NCBI GenBank assembly: GCA_963576785.1
Contig: OY756144.1
Location: forward strand, 62,001-126,000
Reading direction: 5' to 3'
DNA: 64,000 nt
Source of the DNA: Chlorophyllum brunneum
Taxonomy: Eukaryota > Basidiomycota > Agaricomycetes > Agaricales > Agaricaceae
In this document: piece by piece, positions 1 to 11,841 of the stretch
Layout: the number at the start of each line of letters is the position of its first letter
How positions within the stretch are numbered: position 1 is the first letter of the stretch
Program-made: the position numbers and the translations under genes
Notes under the pieces: generated by a model
The model's database searches: none
The model's input: only the letters and a program-made list of their open reading frames with translations
What the model was told of the DNA's origin: nothing

Positions 1-335
1 AATTAACCATCCTAGTTAGATTATTCATTAGGATTATGTCTTGAGATGACAAATGGCATCATGAGTAATTCAAATCAAGTTTAAACTTAGTAATGCACAT
101 AGATAGGAACACCAATCAAATTTGGTATTGGTAGAAATTTCCTCATCTGTGCAAAGCCAGAAACCTTCTTAGAAACTATTAACAATTGTTTATTTTGTTC
201 TTGACTTCCTGGATGTCTCATTTAATATAACCTTATTATTATCCACTAGCATGAGACTGGTATTGGTAAGGTGGTGTGCTTATCAAAACCCTACATCTAC
301 CTCTTGACTTTCATCACCCCCCAATACTGGCTCCC
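1..335. other. unassigned left edge
   Basis: AT-rich sequence upstream of the first NACHT pseudogene. The stretch from about 248 onward resembles the region just upstream of the intact paralogue (around 11750), so it is probably the old promoter and 5' leader. I see no coding sequence or RNA gene. Confidence 0.5.
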
Positions 336-2500
336 ATGGATCCCTGTTCCTCTCATCAACCTATACCGTTGTCTTCCCATAACACAACCCCCAACATCTC
401 ATCCTCTTGGCTGACCTTTGAGAGAAACGAACTCCTCTCTTCTCGGCTACTGTCATCCAGCAGTGACGATCCCTATCATGATTGCTTCTGGAGGGAGTCA
501 GGCAGAGTCTATTTAAGAGAGGACAAGAAAAGAAAAAGCACAGATGGTGGCACAAGTATGCAGGAAAATCTTGTAGATGGAAATCTCCACAGGTACTGGT
601 TCATAATGGACCCTCGTTTGCCAATGAGGGTAAGCCCCATTTGCAATATGCCAGTACAAATGATCTAGGGTCTGGTGGTAACCACCAAATGACCATAACA
701 ACATGTATGTATCATCAGATCCCTCAAAGAACAACCCATAATTGTGATGATAACAGGGGGCTCCTTTCAGGAACTAGAGAATGCTATATTGAAGAGGCCT
801 AGTTTTGAGTTATACTATATTTTTATTCCTAAAGATAAAAATCCAGGTCCTCTCCAGCTAACATTAGACACAGGCATGCTACACTCACCTACATTGATAG
901 TCCAATATTCACAGCACATTACAGAGAGAGAATCATCCTACTTCAGAGCATGGAACATCATTCTTAACAACCCCACAATACACTGCATTCATTATGTCAT
1001 AGAAGACAGCAAAGTTGAGATAGAATACGTCCGTGTCAGAGAGGAAAAATCTCGTATGAATTGCTCAATTGTCACTTCTTGAGACCACTTTTCTGATGTC
1101 CATAATATTAGATTCTGGAGTAGAACAACCTACTTTAATGACACTGTCATACAGTATATTCATTATAGCTCTACCACCAACCCACGGTCTTCTTCCATGG
1201 ACACGGAAGGGAGGGGAACTCTGACTTGTCCACTTTGTACACCACTTTGATAAGTATGGAGGACGTGTTAGCTAACATCCATATTACAATAGGGGTCCTA
1301 TTCTATAAGGCAAGAAATTTTAATGTACAGAATTCCACTGTCTTCTCTTATATCTTTAATGTACCACAGCTATCTAATATTACTGAAGAAAAGTCCACCA
1401 TACCACATCCATTTTGGAAACCAGGAACTTGTATGATTCTGTGGAACCTATTTTATTAAATCATCCTCATATACCCTTTTTTGTTACTGACAGGCCAAAA
1501 TTTATGCCAAACATCAAACTTTGGGCTGAAATGCCCTACGCTCTTTGAACCTATTGGATAACAGCATGACCTTTTATCCCCCAGCTACTTGTAGGCCATC
1601 ACTCACTTCAGGCTAGGTCACTCATGTGGTGCTCATTCTCTATGATAGGTCCAATGTTTGAGAGATCCCAGGATTTTGTCGTAGATAAACTGCAGTATTA
1701 CGAAGCCAGAGGGAATCATCCCTTTCAAGAAGGTGAAGTTATATCATTGTCTAATCAGTCAACTGACACAGCCTAGCCCTCTATCCCCTCCACCAGTCTT
1801 TATTAGTGGACAGCAATCTAGATTCAACAACTTGTCAGCCCTCACCCCGATGTTATCCTGGAATACACTGGGACCTCTTAGACAAATTTACTGCATGGGT
1901 GATTAACAAAGAGTGTCTGTAATAAGTACTGTGGATACTTGGGCCAGCTAGCATTGGGAAGTCCGCCATTGCTCAGAGCATTGGAGAATTCGCAAAAGAG
2001 CAAGGTATCCTTGGTGCTGCGGTTTTTGTTTCCAGAACCAGGGGTTGTAACAATTCATCACATCTTGTTCCTTCCATCTGCCATCAACTAACTCACAAAC
2101 AACAACCTCCTTTATAAAATTCAGTTGTGCAGAGTAATTGATGCTAATCCCACTGTCTTGCACTCATCACCACTAGAGTAGTTCGAGAGACTACTCATCA
2201 AGCCAGCATCTTTGCTACTTTCTCATGGGCTCTGGTTCTTCCCCAAGTTACTGGTTGTCATTGATAGTCTTGATGAATGTTGAGGGAAGACGGAACAGCT
2301 GGATCTTGTCAAAATTATTATAAGTGCGGTCACTACACATTATCTCCCAATCTTCTGGATCATCATTACCAGACCGGAGAAGCACTTTGTAGACCTATTT
2401 TTGGAGGATAGTCTTCTCGACATTTGCTGGCAGTGGGATATTGTATTTGACAATAGTAATTCACGGAAGGACATTGAGCTTTATCTCATGGAAGAGGTTA

Positions 2501-2503
<3 letters not shown>
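336..2503 (+). pseudogene. NACHT NTPase pseudogene, 5' part (split by LINE)
   Basis: This is a decayed copy of the gene at 11842-15091, alignable through nearly its whole length. The ATG at 336 matches the paralogue's start. Remnants of the small motif exons follow, for example around 757 (opening GAPFQELENAI) and around 1285. A P-loop remnant, GPASIGKSAIAQS, is encoded at about 1940-1975, where the intact copy has GPAGVGKSAAAQS. Many in-frame stops and small indels prevent a full product. The copy is CpG-poor compared with its paralogue (C to T and G to A changes dominate). At 2503 homology stops at a poly-T run and resumes at 9301, where a 6.8-kb LINE has inserted. The rest of the gene lies at 9301-10758. 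Clear pseudogene; the exact exon ends are uncertain. Confidence 0.85.
2489..2503. repeat. left target-site duplication of the LINE
   Basis: The 15-bp sequence tggaagaggttattc lies directly before the poly-T run. It recurs at 9301-9315 with one T/C mismatch. The intact paralogue has a single equivalent site at about 13920, as expected for a target duplicated by target-primed insertion. Confidence 0.88.

Positions 2504-2530
<27 letters not shown>
2504..2530 (-). repeat. poly-A tail of the LINE (poly-T on + strand)
   Basis: An uninterrupted run of 27 T on the + strand, directly next to the left target duplication. It marks the 3' end of a minus-strand LINE integrated by target-primed reverse transcription. 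Confidence 0.9.
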
Positions 2531-2536
<6 letters not shown>

Positions 2537-2972
2537 ACAATTTATATAGCGGTGCTCGAATGCAGTCCACATGTACATACATACAAGAAGGCAGAACGTA
2601 CAGAATGTTCAGAGAAGGGAAGGTAACCTATAAGTAAACTAACCCCACGAGACTCGTTGACATCTAGTGCATATACTAGAGAGATGTTTGGTACCTATGA
2701 TGTTCAGCGGAGAGAGGAAAGAAAGGAGTTCGGAAAGAGAGAGAGTGAGAGAGAGAAATTGATAGAAAAGAAACTATCTACTTGCAATCACAAGGGGGAA
2801 CATCAAATGGTACATAGCATGTGGGCGGGTATTTACCCGGGCACCACGGGAGAGATGGAAGTTGAATGAAAACTACATAAAATAGTAGACGGGTGAGGAG
2901 AGGGGAGATAGAGAAATGAATTGTAAGTCCATAACTGGGAGAGCAAAAGAAAAAAGAAAAAAGAAAAGGATT

Positions 2973-5900
2973 CTACGCAGGCACAGACCCAAACCTCCTT
3001 AGGACTTGATGACGATGTAGCGGTGGGATAGAACCGGCATGGATACAAGGGCGATCAGGTTCTGGGGGGAAACTGAACGCAGAGGGGTTGCGGCGCAAGA
3101 AGTTGACAAATGTCTTGATTGTGTCGACGCCGAAGTGGTGATCGAAGTTGTTGCAACAATACAGGATGTGTGACCTTGTTTGCACCATTTGACTGTTGCA
3201 GTGGTGGCACGAAAGATCCTCGTTAGGAAAGAATTGTAGTCAATATTCTCCAATCGGGGCGTGGCATAGTATGGCGCAACAAGCTCTTGCGAAGAGCTGG
3301 GGCTGGTATCCGCATTCTCGTATCCATGGACTGGACTTGATGTGTGACGGTAAGGTGGAGGCTCCGTTCACTCGCACCGGAAGGTGGAGGAAAGAGCTAC
3401 CGCTGTAATTTTTGAATCTGAACATGGCTTGCCATGTGTGAATGGTGCATTCAGCGGACTTCTTGCGAAGGTAGTCGATCGAGTTCAGTACTCAGTGATT
3501 TCGACCCCGGTTAGGCCAGGCGACTGTTTGGATCCAGTTATGTATGGCTTTTTGTATCCCGTACTTGCATTTCGACGGCGTGTGATAAAACGAAAGGCGG
3601 TGTTGGTCTGACTTGCTGAACCAAGCCAGGAGCGCCTTCGATGTGAGGATAGACTGTCGCTGGCAGGAGTGCGGCGAGCAGTTGAGTAGGAGCCGGGAGG
3701 CCACGATGGAATCAGTGAACACATGAATGTGTTCAACCTGGTCGTAATCGGCAGTAGCGAGCACCTTGGTAATACCTAAGTACTGCGCTACCAGTTCTGT
3801 GTCCATTGATGTGGTTCCTCCGAGCCTCTTCATAATAGAGCTCCTGCTGTCAAGATGTCGAATGGTGGCTGCCGCCGTAAACTGGCTGGCAAGCGGATTG
3901 GGATTGGGGTGGACCGAGCCGTCCATACTGATCATGATGGATTTTGTGTCCGTCGTCACGTTCGTCGTTACATCGTCCCAAAGCGTCTTTGAGAGGTGAG
4001 GGTTGTTCCGGTTGAATCCTATAAAAGTTACATTAGTAGAGAAACAGTCAAGTAACCTATGTCTGGGCCAGAGAGATTTAGAAATGGAATTAAAATGTTC
4101 TATATACTGAGTCTCGGGGGTGGGGCATGAAAAGTCCATCACAGTTCCAAGTGTCTTCTTCTTCTGAACCTCAGTGAAGTTCTTGATGTGAAGTCGGTGG
4201 GGGAAAGAATGATACTCTTTCATCAATCTTGCCAATATGTGTTCATTGTCTAACGTATGAAGCCTCGACGATTGTCATTCGGCCAACTTTCGGAGATGAA
4301 GTTTGATGGGCATGAGCCCCGTGAGGGACTCTATGCCACCAGTGGGAGAAGTCCGGAAGGCCCCGGTGATCCAGAGTGCCGCCCTTCTTTGCATATTGTT
4401 AAGGATCTTGCAAGTTCCCTTGGTACGGGATCGATCGTGAAACCACAGTTGGAATCCGTATGTCGCAACTGGTACAACACACAAACGGTAGAGTAGTCTC
4501 TTGTTGCTGGGGGATAGACCTCTGACGGAGTTTCCCAGCATTTTCATCGCCTTGATGGTGGAAATCACCTTGGCGGAATAGAATCGAACGTGTTCTTTGA
4601 AGGTCAACATCCGGTCGAAGTAAAAGCTGAGGTACTGCCAATGGGTCTTCGGTTTGAGGGGGTTGCAACCCGTGAATGGTGGGGATCCCAAATCAATTGA
4701 GGGATTCGAGTCCTGTCTTGCACATGTGAAGTAAAAGATCTTGGACTTGCCGTGTTCAATTTCCAGGCCGAATTTGTTCATGAGCCGCTCCATTTCACGG
4801 TACATGTGTTGCAGGATTTCCACGTTCTTCTCCAGAGACGGAGATTGCACGATTAAAGTGCCGTCATCGACGAATGACAGGACATCAAAGTCCCACTTGT
4901 CGCGGTGTTCCTCCATACAGGTGTCAAAGACATGTAAGAGGGGGGCGAGGAATAAAGCGGAGAGAATAGGGCTGAGGGCTGAGCCCTGACCTACTCCTAC
5001 CGCTGCATCATATTCCGGGAAAGTTTCATTGTTCCACCGGTAGGTAGTGCAGCGTTCTTTTAGGTAGTTGTTGAAGAATGCTGCAACCTGGGGGGGAAAT
5101 CCTTGTCGTTGTAGAATTTCGATAAGGAGATCGTGGTTGAGGGAAGGGAAGAATTGGGCCACGTCGAATGCAAGCACCGACGTTTTCTTTTTCTTCATCC
5201 AAGCTCCCCGGATAATGTGCATCAGGAAGAGACCTGCGTCCTCAGTGGACCTCTGGCAGATCGCTCCCAATTGGTGCGGATGGAGGACCTTGAATTTAAC
5301 AGCCTCGAATTGGAGTCGCTTGGCGAGCATTTTCTCGATGAGCTTGCCAAACGTGTTAAGGAGGACGATTGGTCGGAACGCTTTCAGAGTGGAGTAGTCG
5401 GGTTTATTGGGTTTCGGAATAATCACTGACGTTGACTTTTTGAAGTGGGTAGGCCAGTGTCCGATGTTCAGACACGCACTACCGATTTTGAGAAATAGAC
5501 CGGCGCAAGTTTCATCAGTGATGATCTGTTTTAGATGGGACCAGGAAATATGGTCGGGACTGGGGGAGGAAGAATTCGAGGTATCCTTGAGTGATTCTAT
5601 CATCTCTAAAAGAGAGAAATCTACCCAAGTCCTATTCTCCATTCCACTCGGGGGAGGAAGCTCGTCAAGTACTGCCGCATTCATTGGTCTATCGCGGGCA
5701 GTGTTGTAATGGGAGTCGAGAGCCGTCCACAGATTGTCTAGTGTGAGACAAGGCCAACCATTGTGGCGCATGGCTTCCGTGGCCGGAAGTGCGCAGTCTT
5801 TAACCCATGGCATGAGATCCCATGGGTGTTTTTGGTCGACGGAGATTTCTTGTATCTTCTTGTCGAAGTAGGCTCTTTTCATTTTCCTCGTGGTCTTGCG

Positions 5901-7022
5901 AAAAGCGTTCCACTTGCACTTGTTCTTGCAGTCTGCGTGATGCGTAGCGAGTGCGGTCGAGCACTCCTCATTCTACCAGGTCTTGGATCTAGTGGTGATC
6001 TTGGTCGTCTTTGCATTCCGAGTCCATGATCTGTCAAATAAAACTCCCAATTCGGCAACAGCTCTCTCCAGCTCATCCACGTTGTTCATTGGCCAGTTTT
6101 GGTTCTTGATTCCTTCTATGATATCCGTCAGGAACCTGGTTTCCTCATTTGAGTCTTTGGGGATGGTCAATCTTTTGACAATGATATCCATCTGCGGAAT
6201 AGGTAACCTGATTAGCAGGGGGGCATGGTCTGAGTTGTACCGATTGCCGTCCTGTATAGCATGGGAGGGAATGTGTGGAAGCGTTCCCGAAACAAAAATC
6301 AGGTCTATGACCATGTCTGGTAAGTTGGGGTCTGAGGCATAGCGAGTCGGCTTGGCCTCAAACGGAGTAGTCCTCATAAGGTTGAGGGCTTTGGTGGCCA
6401 TAAGGAGTCGGTCTGCACTCGCCGGATGTTGATCTATTGAAGGGTCCCATAACTCCGATCTGATGTTAATATCTCCTCCCAAAAGAAAAAAGGGCGGGAG
6501 GTCGAAGAGTCGCTCCTCGAGGAAGTGGAGCGCAGTATTGCGGCTGTCATTATAGACGTTTAACAGCAGCAGTTCTTCTCCTCCCGCGTATAGAGATATA
6601 CACAGGAGGTCTTGATGTTCGATTATGTCTCTTCGGATGGAGGGTCGGAGTCGTTTCAGCCTTTTATGAGCAAAGATGAGGACTCACAGCGTGGTACAGT
6701 GTTCCATGTTGACCATGCGTTGAGGGTATTGTCGGCGTCCCACTTGAAGGACTTCTTCGGCGATGATTGGATAAGAAAGGAGCGTCCAGTCCAGGTGGAC
6801 TAGGCCTCCTACAAGGGGCGATCCGTCGTTAGAGACAGATGAGGGGATGTCTCGGAGATATCCCCAAGGGGGTTCTTGTATGAGGAGGAGGTCAACATCA
6901 CCTCTGCGTGTGAGGACTGTCTCCATCACTCCATGCGATCTTCCTACGTTGTGAGAGCAGACCTTCAACTCACTCAGAAGTGAGTGAGGAGGCCTGTCTT
7001 GCTCGTTGGGAACGTTATTCAT
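2973..7022 (-). pseudogene. LINE ORF2: endonuclease, reverse transcriptase, RNase H (nonsense-broken)
   Basis: One reading frame of about 1,350 codons from the ATG at 7022. Domains in order: an AP-type endonuclease (GGDIN near residue 181, SDHAPLLI near 260); a reverse transcriptase with catalytic FVDDG near residue 715; RNase H1-like segments with DGSVHPNP, an acidic DTELVAQYLGI and FTDS near residues 1030-1110; and a Cys/His finger opening CHHC near residue 1275. Five in-frame stops interrupt it, at 6684-6686, 5973-5975, 4275-4277, 3492-3494 and 3240-3242. No frameshift is needed to join the domains. It would copy element RNA into the genome by nicking the target and reverse-transcribing in place. 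It begins 14 nt after the ORF1 stop, so translation by reinitiation or termination coupling is likely in active relatives. As it stands it cannot give a full product. Confidence 0.88.
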
Positions 7023-7036
7023 TGAGGGGGGGTAGT

Positions 7037-9217
7037 CTAGCTTCGACTAGCCCGGGATGGTGAGGAGGCGGGTGATGGAACTCCTTTGTTTGCTCGAAGT
7101 TCGAGCGCATTGTTTGCATGCCAGTCATGGTCAAATCGCTTTCTCCAAAACTGGCACTTTCGATCGGTAGCGAGGTGGTCCTTACCACAGTTGGAGCACG
7201 TCACCTTGTGGGGGCATGGTTCTCCGAGGGGGGTAGCCACAATAGGCGGAGTGGTCATATCGTTGCCCTTGTAACAGTGGGCAAATGATCGGTGGTTGGC
7301 GGTGGAGTGTGGCCCTTTGCAGTGTGCACAAGTGAAAAGCCTCACTCGGCAGCGAGCTAGGGGATGGCCCCATCGACAGCACTTGCTGCAGAATGGCACT
7401 CCCGGGTTTGCGGTCGCTTTCCTGATGCGGAAGAGCCCTCCGTAAATGTTGAGGAACTTGTCCTCGATCTTCGCCAAGTTGGACCCTACCTTAGAGTCCC
7501 AGATTTTGAACCACACCGTACAGGTGTCCGAATGTTTTGAGTTGCGTCGTACACATGGTTGCGACGTGAATTGGATGGCGTCGGAGTAGATCGAACTCCA
7601 GACACTAGAGACCACATCGGCCTCAGTGAGGATCTGTCCTCGGGGTGTGATGTAATTTACGTCCGTGACTTTCACGAATGACTTGGACTTAGGGAGGCTG
7701 GCATCCCCCATTGTGATCCCTCCAAATTTCTCCTTGAGCCACGCTTTGACAATGTCGAGCTCAGCGGGGGTTAATACCTCCGAGGTGTGGACCATAAGGC
7801 CCAGCTTACCCTGTGAGGTGGCAATAACCCTCGTTTTGGACTTCTCCGCAATCAGGCATGCATTGAGAGAGTCTATGATGGCCCCGAAGTTGGTGACGGC
7901 AGGACCCGTGAGAAGGGGAATGATCACTTGCTTTCGCAAGGGACCATTAAGGGTGGAGCGAATAGTCCCAGCTTTGTTGGCTGGCTTCTTATTCGCTGGG
8001 GGGGCGGAAGGAGAGTAAGCGGCATCATACATTGCCACAATCTTCTCATTGGAGAGCTCGGGGAATTTACTCACAAACTCTAAGAGTTTGAGAGGATCTC
8101 TAGTATTGGTGGTGGGGGCGGCGTTGGAGGGGGTCTTCTTGGCTACCATCGAGGCATAGGAAGATTTTGCTCCTTCCTAGGGGTTGGTTCCCTTACCGTT
8201 GGGTGCGGGAGTCGGAGTTTTGATGGCCTTGGCAGGTGCGGTGGTGAGAGCGGTTGTGGTGGGCACAACGGGGTTCGTCTTTTTCGGTCCGGAGATTCCT
8301 GGAGCCGTATTTCTCGGTTTCCTGGCTCACTTCTTCTTTCCGTGAGCCACGGTCTTGAACTCCACCTCGGAGATCATTTGAACGTCATCATTGGAGATAC
8401 CCGAATGAGTGACATCATTGCCAATGGAGATACCCGGAGTGACAATGTGTTCGATGACCTCCATGTGGACGTTGTCAGGTTTGCGCGTGGGGCCTTTGGA
8501 GGCCACGCGGGAAGGGTGTGCAACGTCAAGCTGAGGGGAATCCTCAGCGTCGACAGTGTACTTACCAAGATTCTTCCCCAACCAATCTTGGAGATTGTTC
8601 TTCTTTTTATCGACTATTACCTTAAGCTATCCCTTCTTACTTAAGGTCTCCGTCAGTTCCGAGAATACTTGGCCAAACACCAATCCTTCGTCGCCACTCA
8701 TGTTGAAAGTGCTGCAGGCTTTCACCCACTCTGAGATCTTGCCGACCTCTTTCACAGCATCTTCGTAAAATTCTTCAGGACCTTCTCTTTGGTCCTCGTG
8801 GGATTTGTCCTCGTCCTCTTCGACTTGGACCTTCTTTTTGGGTGTGAGTTCTTCTTTGACCTGCTCAGCCCAACTTTCTCCTGAGTAATACTGGTCTCCG
8901 CTGACTCTCGTCCATTTGGAGGCACGGTGGATCGTTCGGTCTCCTTCACCATGGAGAGGGTTCGAAGTGATTGAGGTAGGTGAAGTCAGTCTACTGCTTT
9001 GGACCGACGGTGGGATGGTGTCGCTATAGGCTTGGTTCACAGGTATGAATGGCCCAGTCGTAATAGGCATCCTAGGGAACAGGATGCTTGGGGGTGGCAG
9101 AGCCGGAGAGGCTACAAAGATGGACGAAGGTGGAACACGTGTTGTGTCCCCGAAGACTTCCCCATCGCCATCGGGCATGGGCTCTCTAGGCGAGAGATTC
9201 GAACGAAGTGCAGGCAT
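7037..9217 (-). pseudogene. LINE ORF1: Gag-like nucleic-acid-binding protein (nonsense-broken)
   Basis: One reading frame of about 726 codons, taking the ATG at 9217; the open frame runs a little further upstream without an ATG. The C-terminal part (about residues 610-700) carries three Cys/His knuckle-like units beginning CSKCCRWGHPLARC, CAHCKGPH and CSNCGKDH, typical of LINE ORF1 proteins that coat the element RNA. The N-terminal half is Ser/Pro/acidic-rich. Three in-frame stops lie at 8627-8629, 8327-8329 and 8177-8179. The natural stop TAG at 7037 is followed 14 nt later by the ORF2 ATG. No indel is needed to hold the frame. Family assignment rests on the knuckles and position. Confidence 0.8.
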
Positions 9218-9300
9218 TGTGTATCCTAGAACTATAGACTGATACCGTGTAATCGACTTTTGGGAAATCAATGGTGGTAGTACGAGTCAAAGAAGGGATG

Positions 9301-9315
9301 TGGAAGAGGTCATTC
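9301..9315. repeat. right target-site duplication of the LINE
   Basis: tggaagaggtcattc, the partner of 2489-2503 with one C/T mismatch. NACHT homology resumes here without a gap relative to the paralogue at about 13922. Confidence 0.88.
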
Positions 9316-10290
9316 AGATTGGAAAAGGAACCTGCTTAGCAATGCCGGGAGAGCTCAAAAACCTTACTGATGCAGCGTCAGGGTTTTTTGTCATTGCTTC
9401 TACTATCCTGATTTATTCACGATCCTGAAATTGCTGAACCAGTGTCTCAGCTTCAAGCTGTCCTCAAGCACTTAGAAGACTCTCCCAGAAAACTCATGCC
9501 TGGAAACATATTTGCACCAGTCAATGTGTTGTATTTAGGAGTGCTTGGAGGGTTGGACAATAATTGCCTGTCATCTGCACTCTAGCTTCTTGGGTCTTAC
9601 ATCATATGTCCAACTATTCTGGTCATGCATCTGTCCAACATTCTTAATTTTGATAAAGACACATTCTACTCCTCCCTCCAGCCCCTTTACTCTATCCTTG
9701 CTGTTCCACCCCCAGTAAAGGTGAGTCAGGAGCCTATACACTTCTATCATGCATTATTTTCCAACTTTCTGATACAGTCCAGTCGATCAAAGGAACATAC
9801 TCAGGACTCGGAGCTGATATGCTCTTGATTGGCAAGAGCATGCCTCCATGCACTTGGTCACATGAGCATTACCTACTTGCATGGTCTATCATCAGATGTA
9901 ACTGTTAACATCTGTGCTCTCTCTATGTCACACAACATACTGGCAAGTGCTGCAATTCATATCTGGGATATCTGCGTAAATATATAAACTCCGGAGTTGG
10001 ATTTCCTATGCATAGTCGCGAGCTTCAACATCCGGTGTTTGTAGCCTGTTTGCAAGGTAATACTGATCCCCACCCAATTCATTCATTGGCTTTATACATC
10101 AGTGAGTGAGCAAACTGTTCCATGCTTGTAGATGAACTAGAGTATGTTATAGATGAAAGAAGGAATTGTCTGAATGAACTCTTGTTCTGATACCAGCAAT
10201 GGCATTGACACTCAATTTTTGGAGAAATGCAGGTCTTTTGAACCACTTGTGTGTCCTAGTCATTGCATCCATCACTCTATCCCTCATTAT

Positions 10291-10615
10291 TCACTCTTAT
10301 AGAACGAGGGTATGGGTTGGTGAGTAAACACTTTAATGAGTGTGGCCAAATCCAACAACTACTTTGCTTCCAACCAAAAGGAGTCAATTAGCAGTACAGA
10401 GTGTCAAAGATTTGAGAGGAATTGACCAGGAAATGGTCGAGAAAAATGGTGATCAAGTTTGGGTAATAGAAACAGGGAAAAGACTTGACTTTGGGATGTT
10501 TATGATGATGTCCTGGCCCAGTGATGGGCACTCTGAGATTTTTGATCTGAAAAGACTCTTTTGGAGACGATGTGAGAGTTCAGCAGTAGCAAAACGTCGC
10601 TCTCCATACTCTAGA
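10291..10615 (+). repeat. dispersed 330-bp insert shared with a second NACHT pseudogene
   Basis: From 'agaacgagggtatgggttgg' to 'cgtcgctctcca'. Its first part closely matches the reverse complement of 41147-41450, and its second part that of 33355-33500. Those two pieces form one unit split by the Copia element. The copies look about 90% alike by eye, and the intact paralogue at 14895-14950 has nothing equivalent. The open frame (10340-10630) has a Met-rich stretch, FGMFMMM. I find no clear terminal repeats or target duplication, so its class is unknown. Confidence 0.6.
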
Positions 10616-10758
10616 CGTTGGAACTCGTAAATGACGCAGAACAGCTTCGTGATTCTCCTAGGTATGCTATGGTTGGATTTGGGAGAAAGACTGTCCTGGT
10701 CTTTCTGGTCCCCGAGACTGTGATAATCGACTCAGTGGACGATGTTGGTGACCTCTGA

Positions 10759-11841
10759 AATTATCTTTCCCTGTCACTCTGATTTTGTGAGTTCGATGCA
10801 GGGCCCATGTGGCGATCCGATTTTCACTATCGACAGGCTCGTCCTTGTACTATCAATAACTCCTGAACCTGAGCAGTAAATATATATCAGTCATATGGTT
10901 CCAAAATCGGTATAAGATCATCTTCGAGCTGTGATCATTAGAATATTTCGTTCGAAATAACTACGTGTCGGGTTGTAGAGGCAATGACTTTGTGGGGGTG
11001 GGCATACGGGGTTTGTTTTTGGCAGCTTCGACTTTGTCTGAATTTTGCATTCCTTTAGCATTCCTTGAAGAAGGTGGAAAGGGAAACGGGGAAGCAGAGG
11101 TTAGTGGAGGAACCCGCAGGAGCAGGAACCGAGGATAGAAGAGGGACCCGGGAAGGAGGCGGAAAGGACAAAGCCCGAGAAGATCATGGTTGAGTTGAAG
11201 GCCCCAGCCTGACGCTAACTGAGCGGGGCGCACACGTGATCTGCGACTAGGCGGCTTGTGGGGCGATTCCAGTGCAGTTCGAGGGTGGAAATGGCCCAGG
11301 ATGGAGGGTGAGAGTGAAAATGAGGACCGGGAGAGCCAACCCCGGGGGGAGCAGGTGGAGATGGGGAACAGGCAAATGAAAAAGCTGAGTAGACCAGCTC
11401 CGAGGACCAAGATGAGGGGCGAATACCCCTACCAACGGTGCGAGAGCATGGGGACGAATTGTGAGTTCCGTGTCGGGCCCAAGAAGTGAGCGCCAAGTCT
11501 GTATACATGATCATGGGTGTGGTAGTCATATGCCAGAGCTACCACAAGGCTAGCAGGAAATGTGTTGCCGCCAGCTTGGTAATGTGTGCTTACAGTTGGC
11601 ACGGCATTTTAAGTCACCGGCTAGGGTCTTAACAATTATTAATACAAACAACACTCAGCTCAGAGTGTATCTAACGACACTCGTGGGTATGTTTTTATTA
11701 TCTCCCAAGCTTCGTGATAACTATATATAATTTTGTCATGTTGAACAGCGTGAGACTGGGAGTTTGATAAAGCTGCGCGCCCATCGTTGTCCGCGTCTGC
11801 CCCTTGACTCGCATCTCTCAAGTTTGAACAGACTGATTAGC
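10759..11841. other. spacer between NACHT loci
   Basis: The minus-strand open frames at 10961-11529 are Pro/Ser-rich, with no recognisable domain, and look fortuitous. The last 130 bp form the promoter and leader of the next gene. I see no RNA gene. Confidence 0.45.
11722..11730 (+). promoter_or_regulatory. TATA-like element
   Basis: tatatataa lies about 110 bp upstream of the ATG of the NACHT gene at 11842. It is the only strong TATA match in the spacer. Position and sequence fit a core promoter, but no start site is known. Confidence 0.35.

Larger units (their letters stand above)
2504..9300 (-). mobile_element. full-length Tad-like non-LTR (LINE) retrotransposon
   Basis: A minus-strand LINE of about 6.8 kb. 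It starts at 9300 with a short 5' leader of about 80 bp, carries ORF1 (9217-7037) and ORF2 (7022-2973), then a 3' UTR of about 440 bp and a 27-nt poly-A tail, seen as poly-T at 2504-2530. It is flanked by a 15-bp target-site duplication. The order endonuclease, reverse transcriptase, RNase H, C-terminal CCHC-like finger fits the fungal Tad1-type group. Both ORFs stay in one reading frame from end to end and are broken only by nonsense codons (three in ORF1, five in ORF2). The element is probably immobile but not badly rearranged. It is visibly richer in CpG than the pseudogene it interrupts, so it probably arrived after that gene had decayed. Confidence 0.92.
9301..10758 (+). pseudogene. NACHT NTPase pseudogene, 3' part (split by LINE)
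   Basis: Continuation of the pseudogene that begins at 336. It aligns with 13922-15091 of the intact paralogue: the helical half downstream of NACHT, then the small 3' exons, ending at a TGA at 10756-10758 that matches the paralogue's stop. Stops and frameshifts are frequent, and CpG sites are mostly converted to TpG or CpA. Between about 10291 and 10615 it contains a block of about 330 bp that the paralogue lacks (annotated separately). Confidence 0.82.

Noticed and set aside
10961..11529. Minus-strand open frames of 149 and 104 codons
   Set aside because: Pro/Ser-rich composition in overlapping frames, no domain, no splice or promoter context; best read as chance in a GC-rich spacer.
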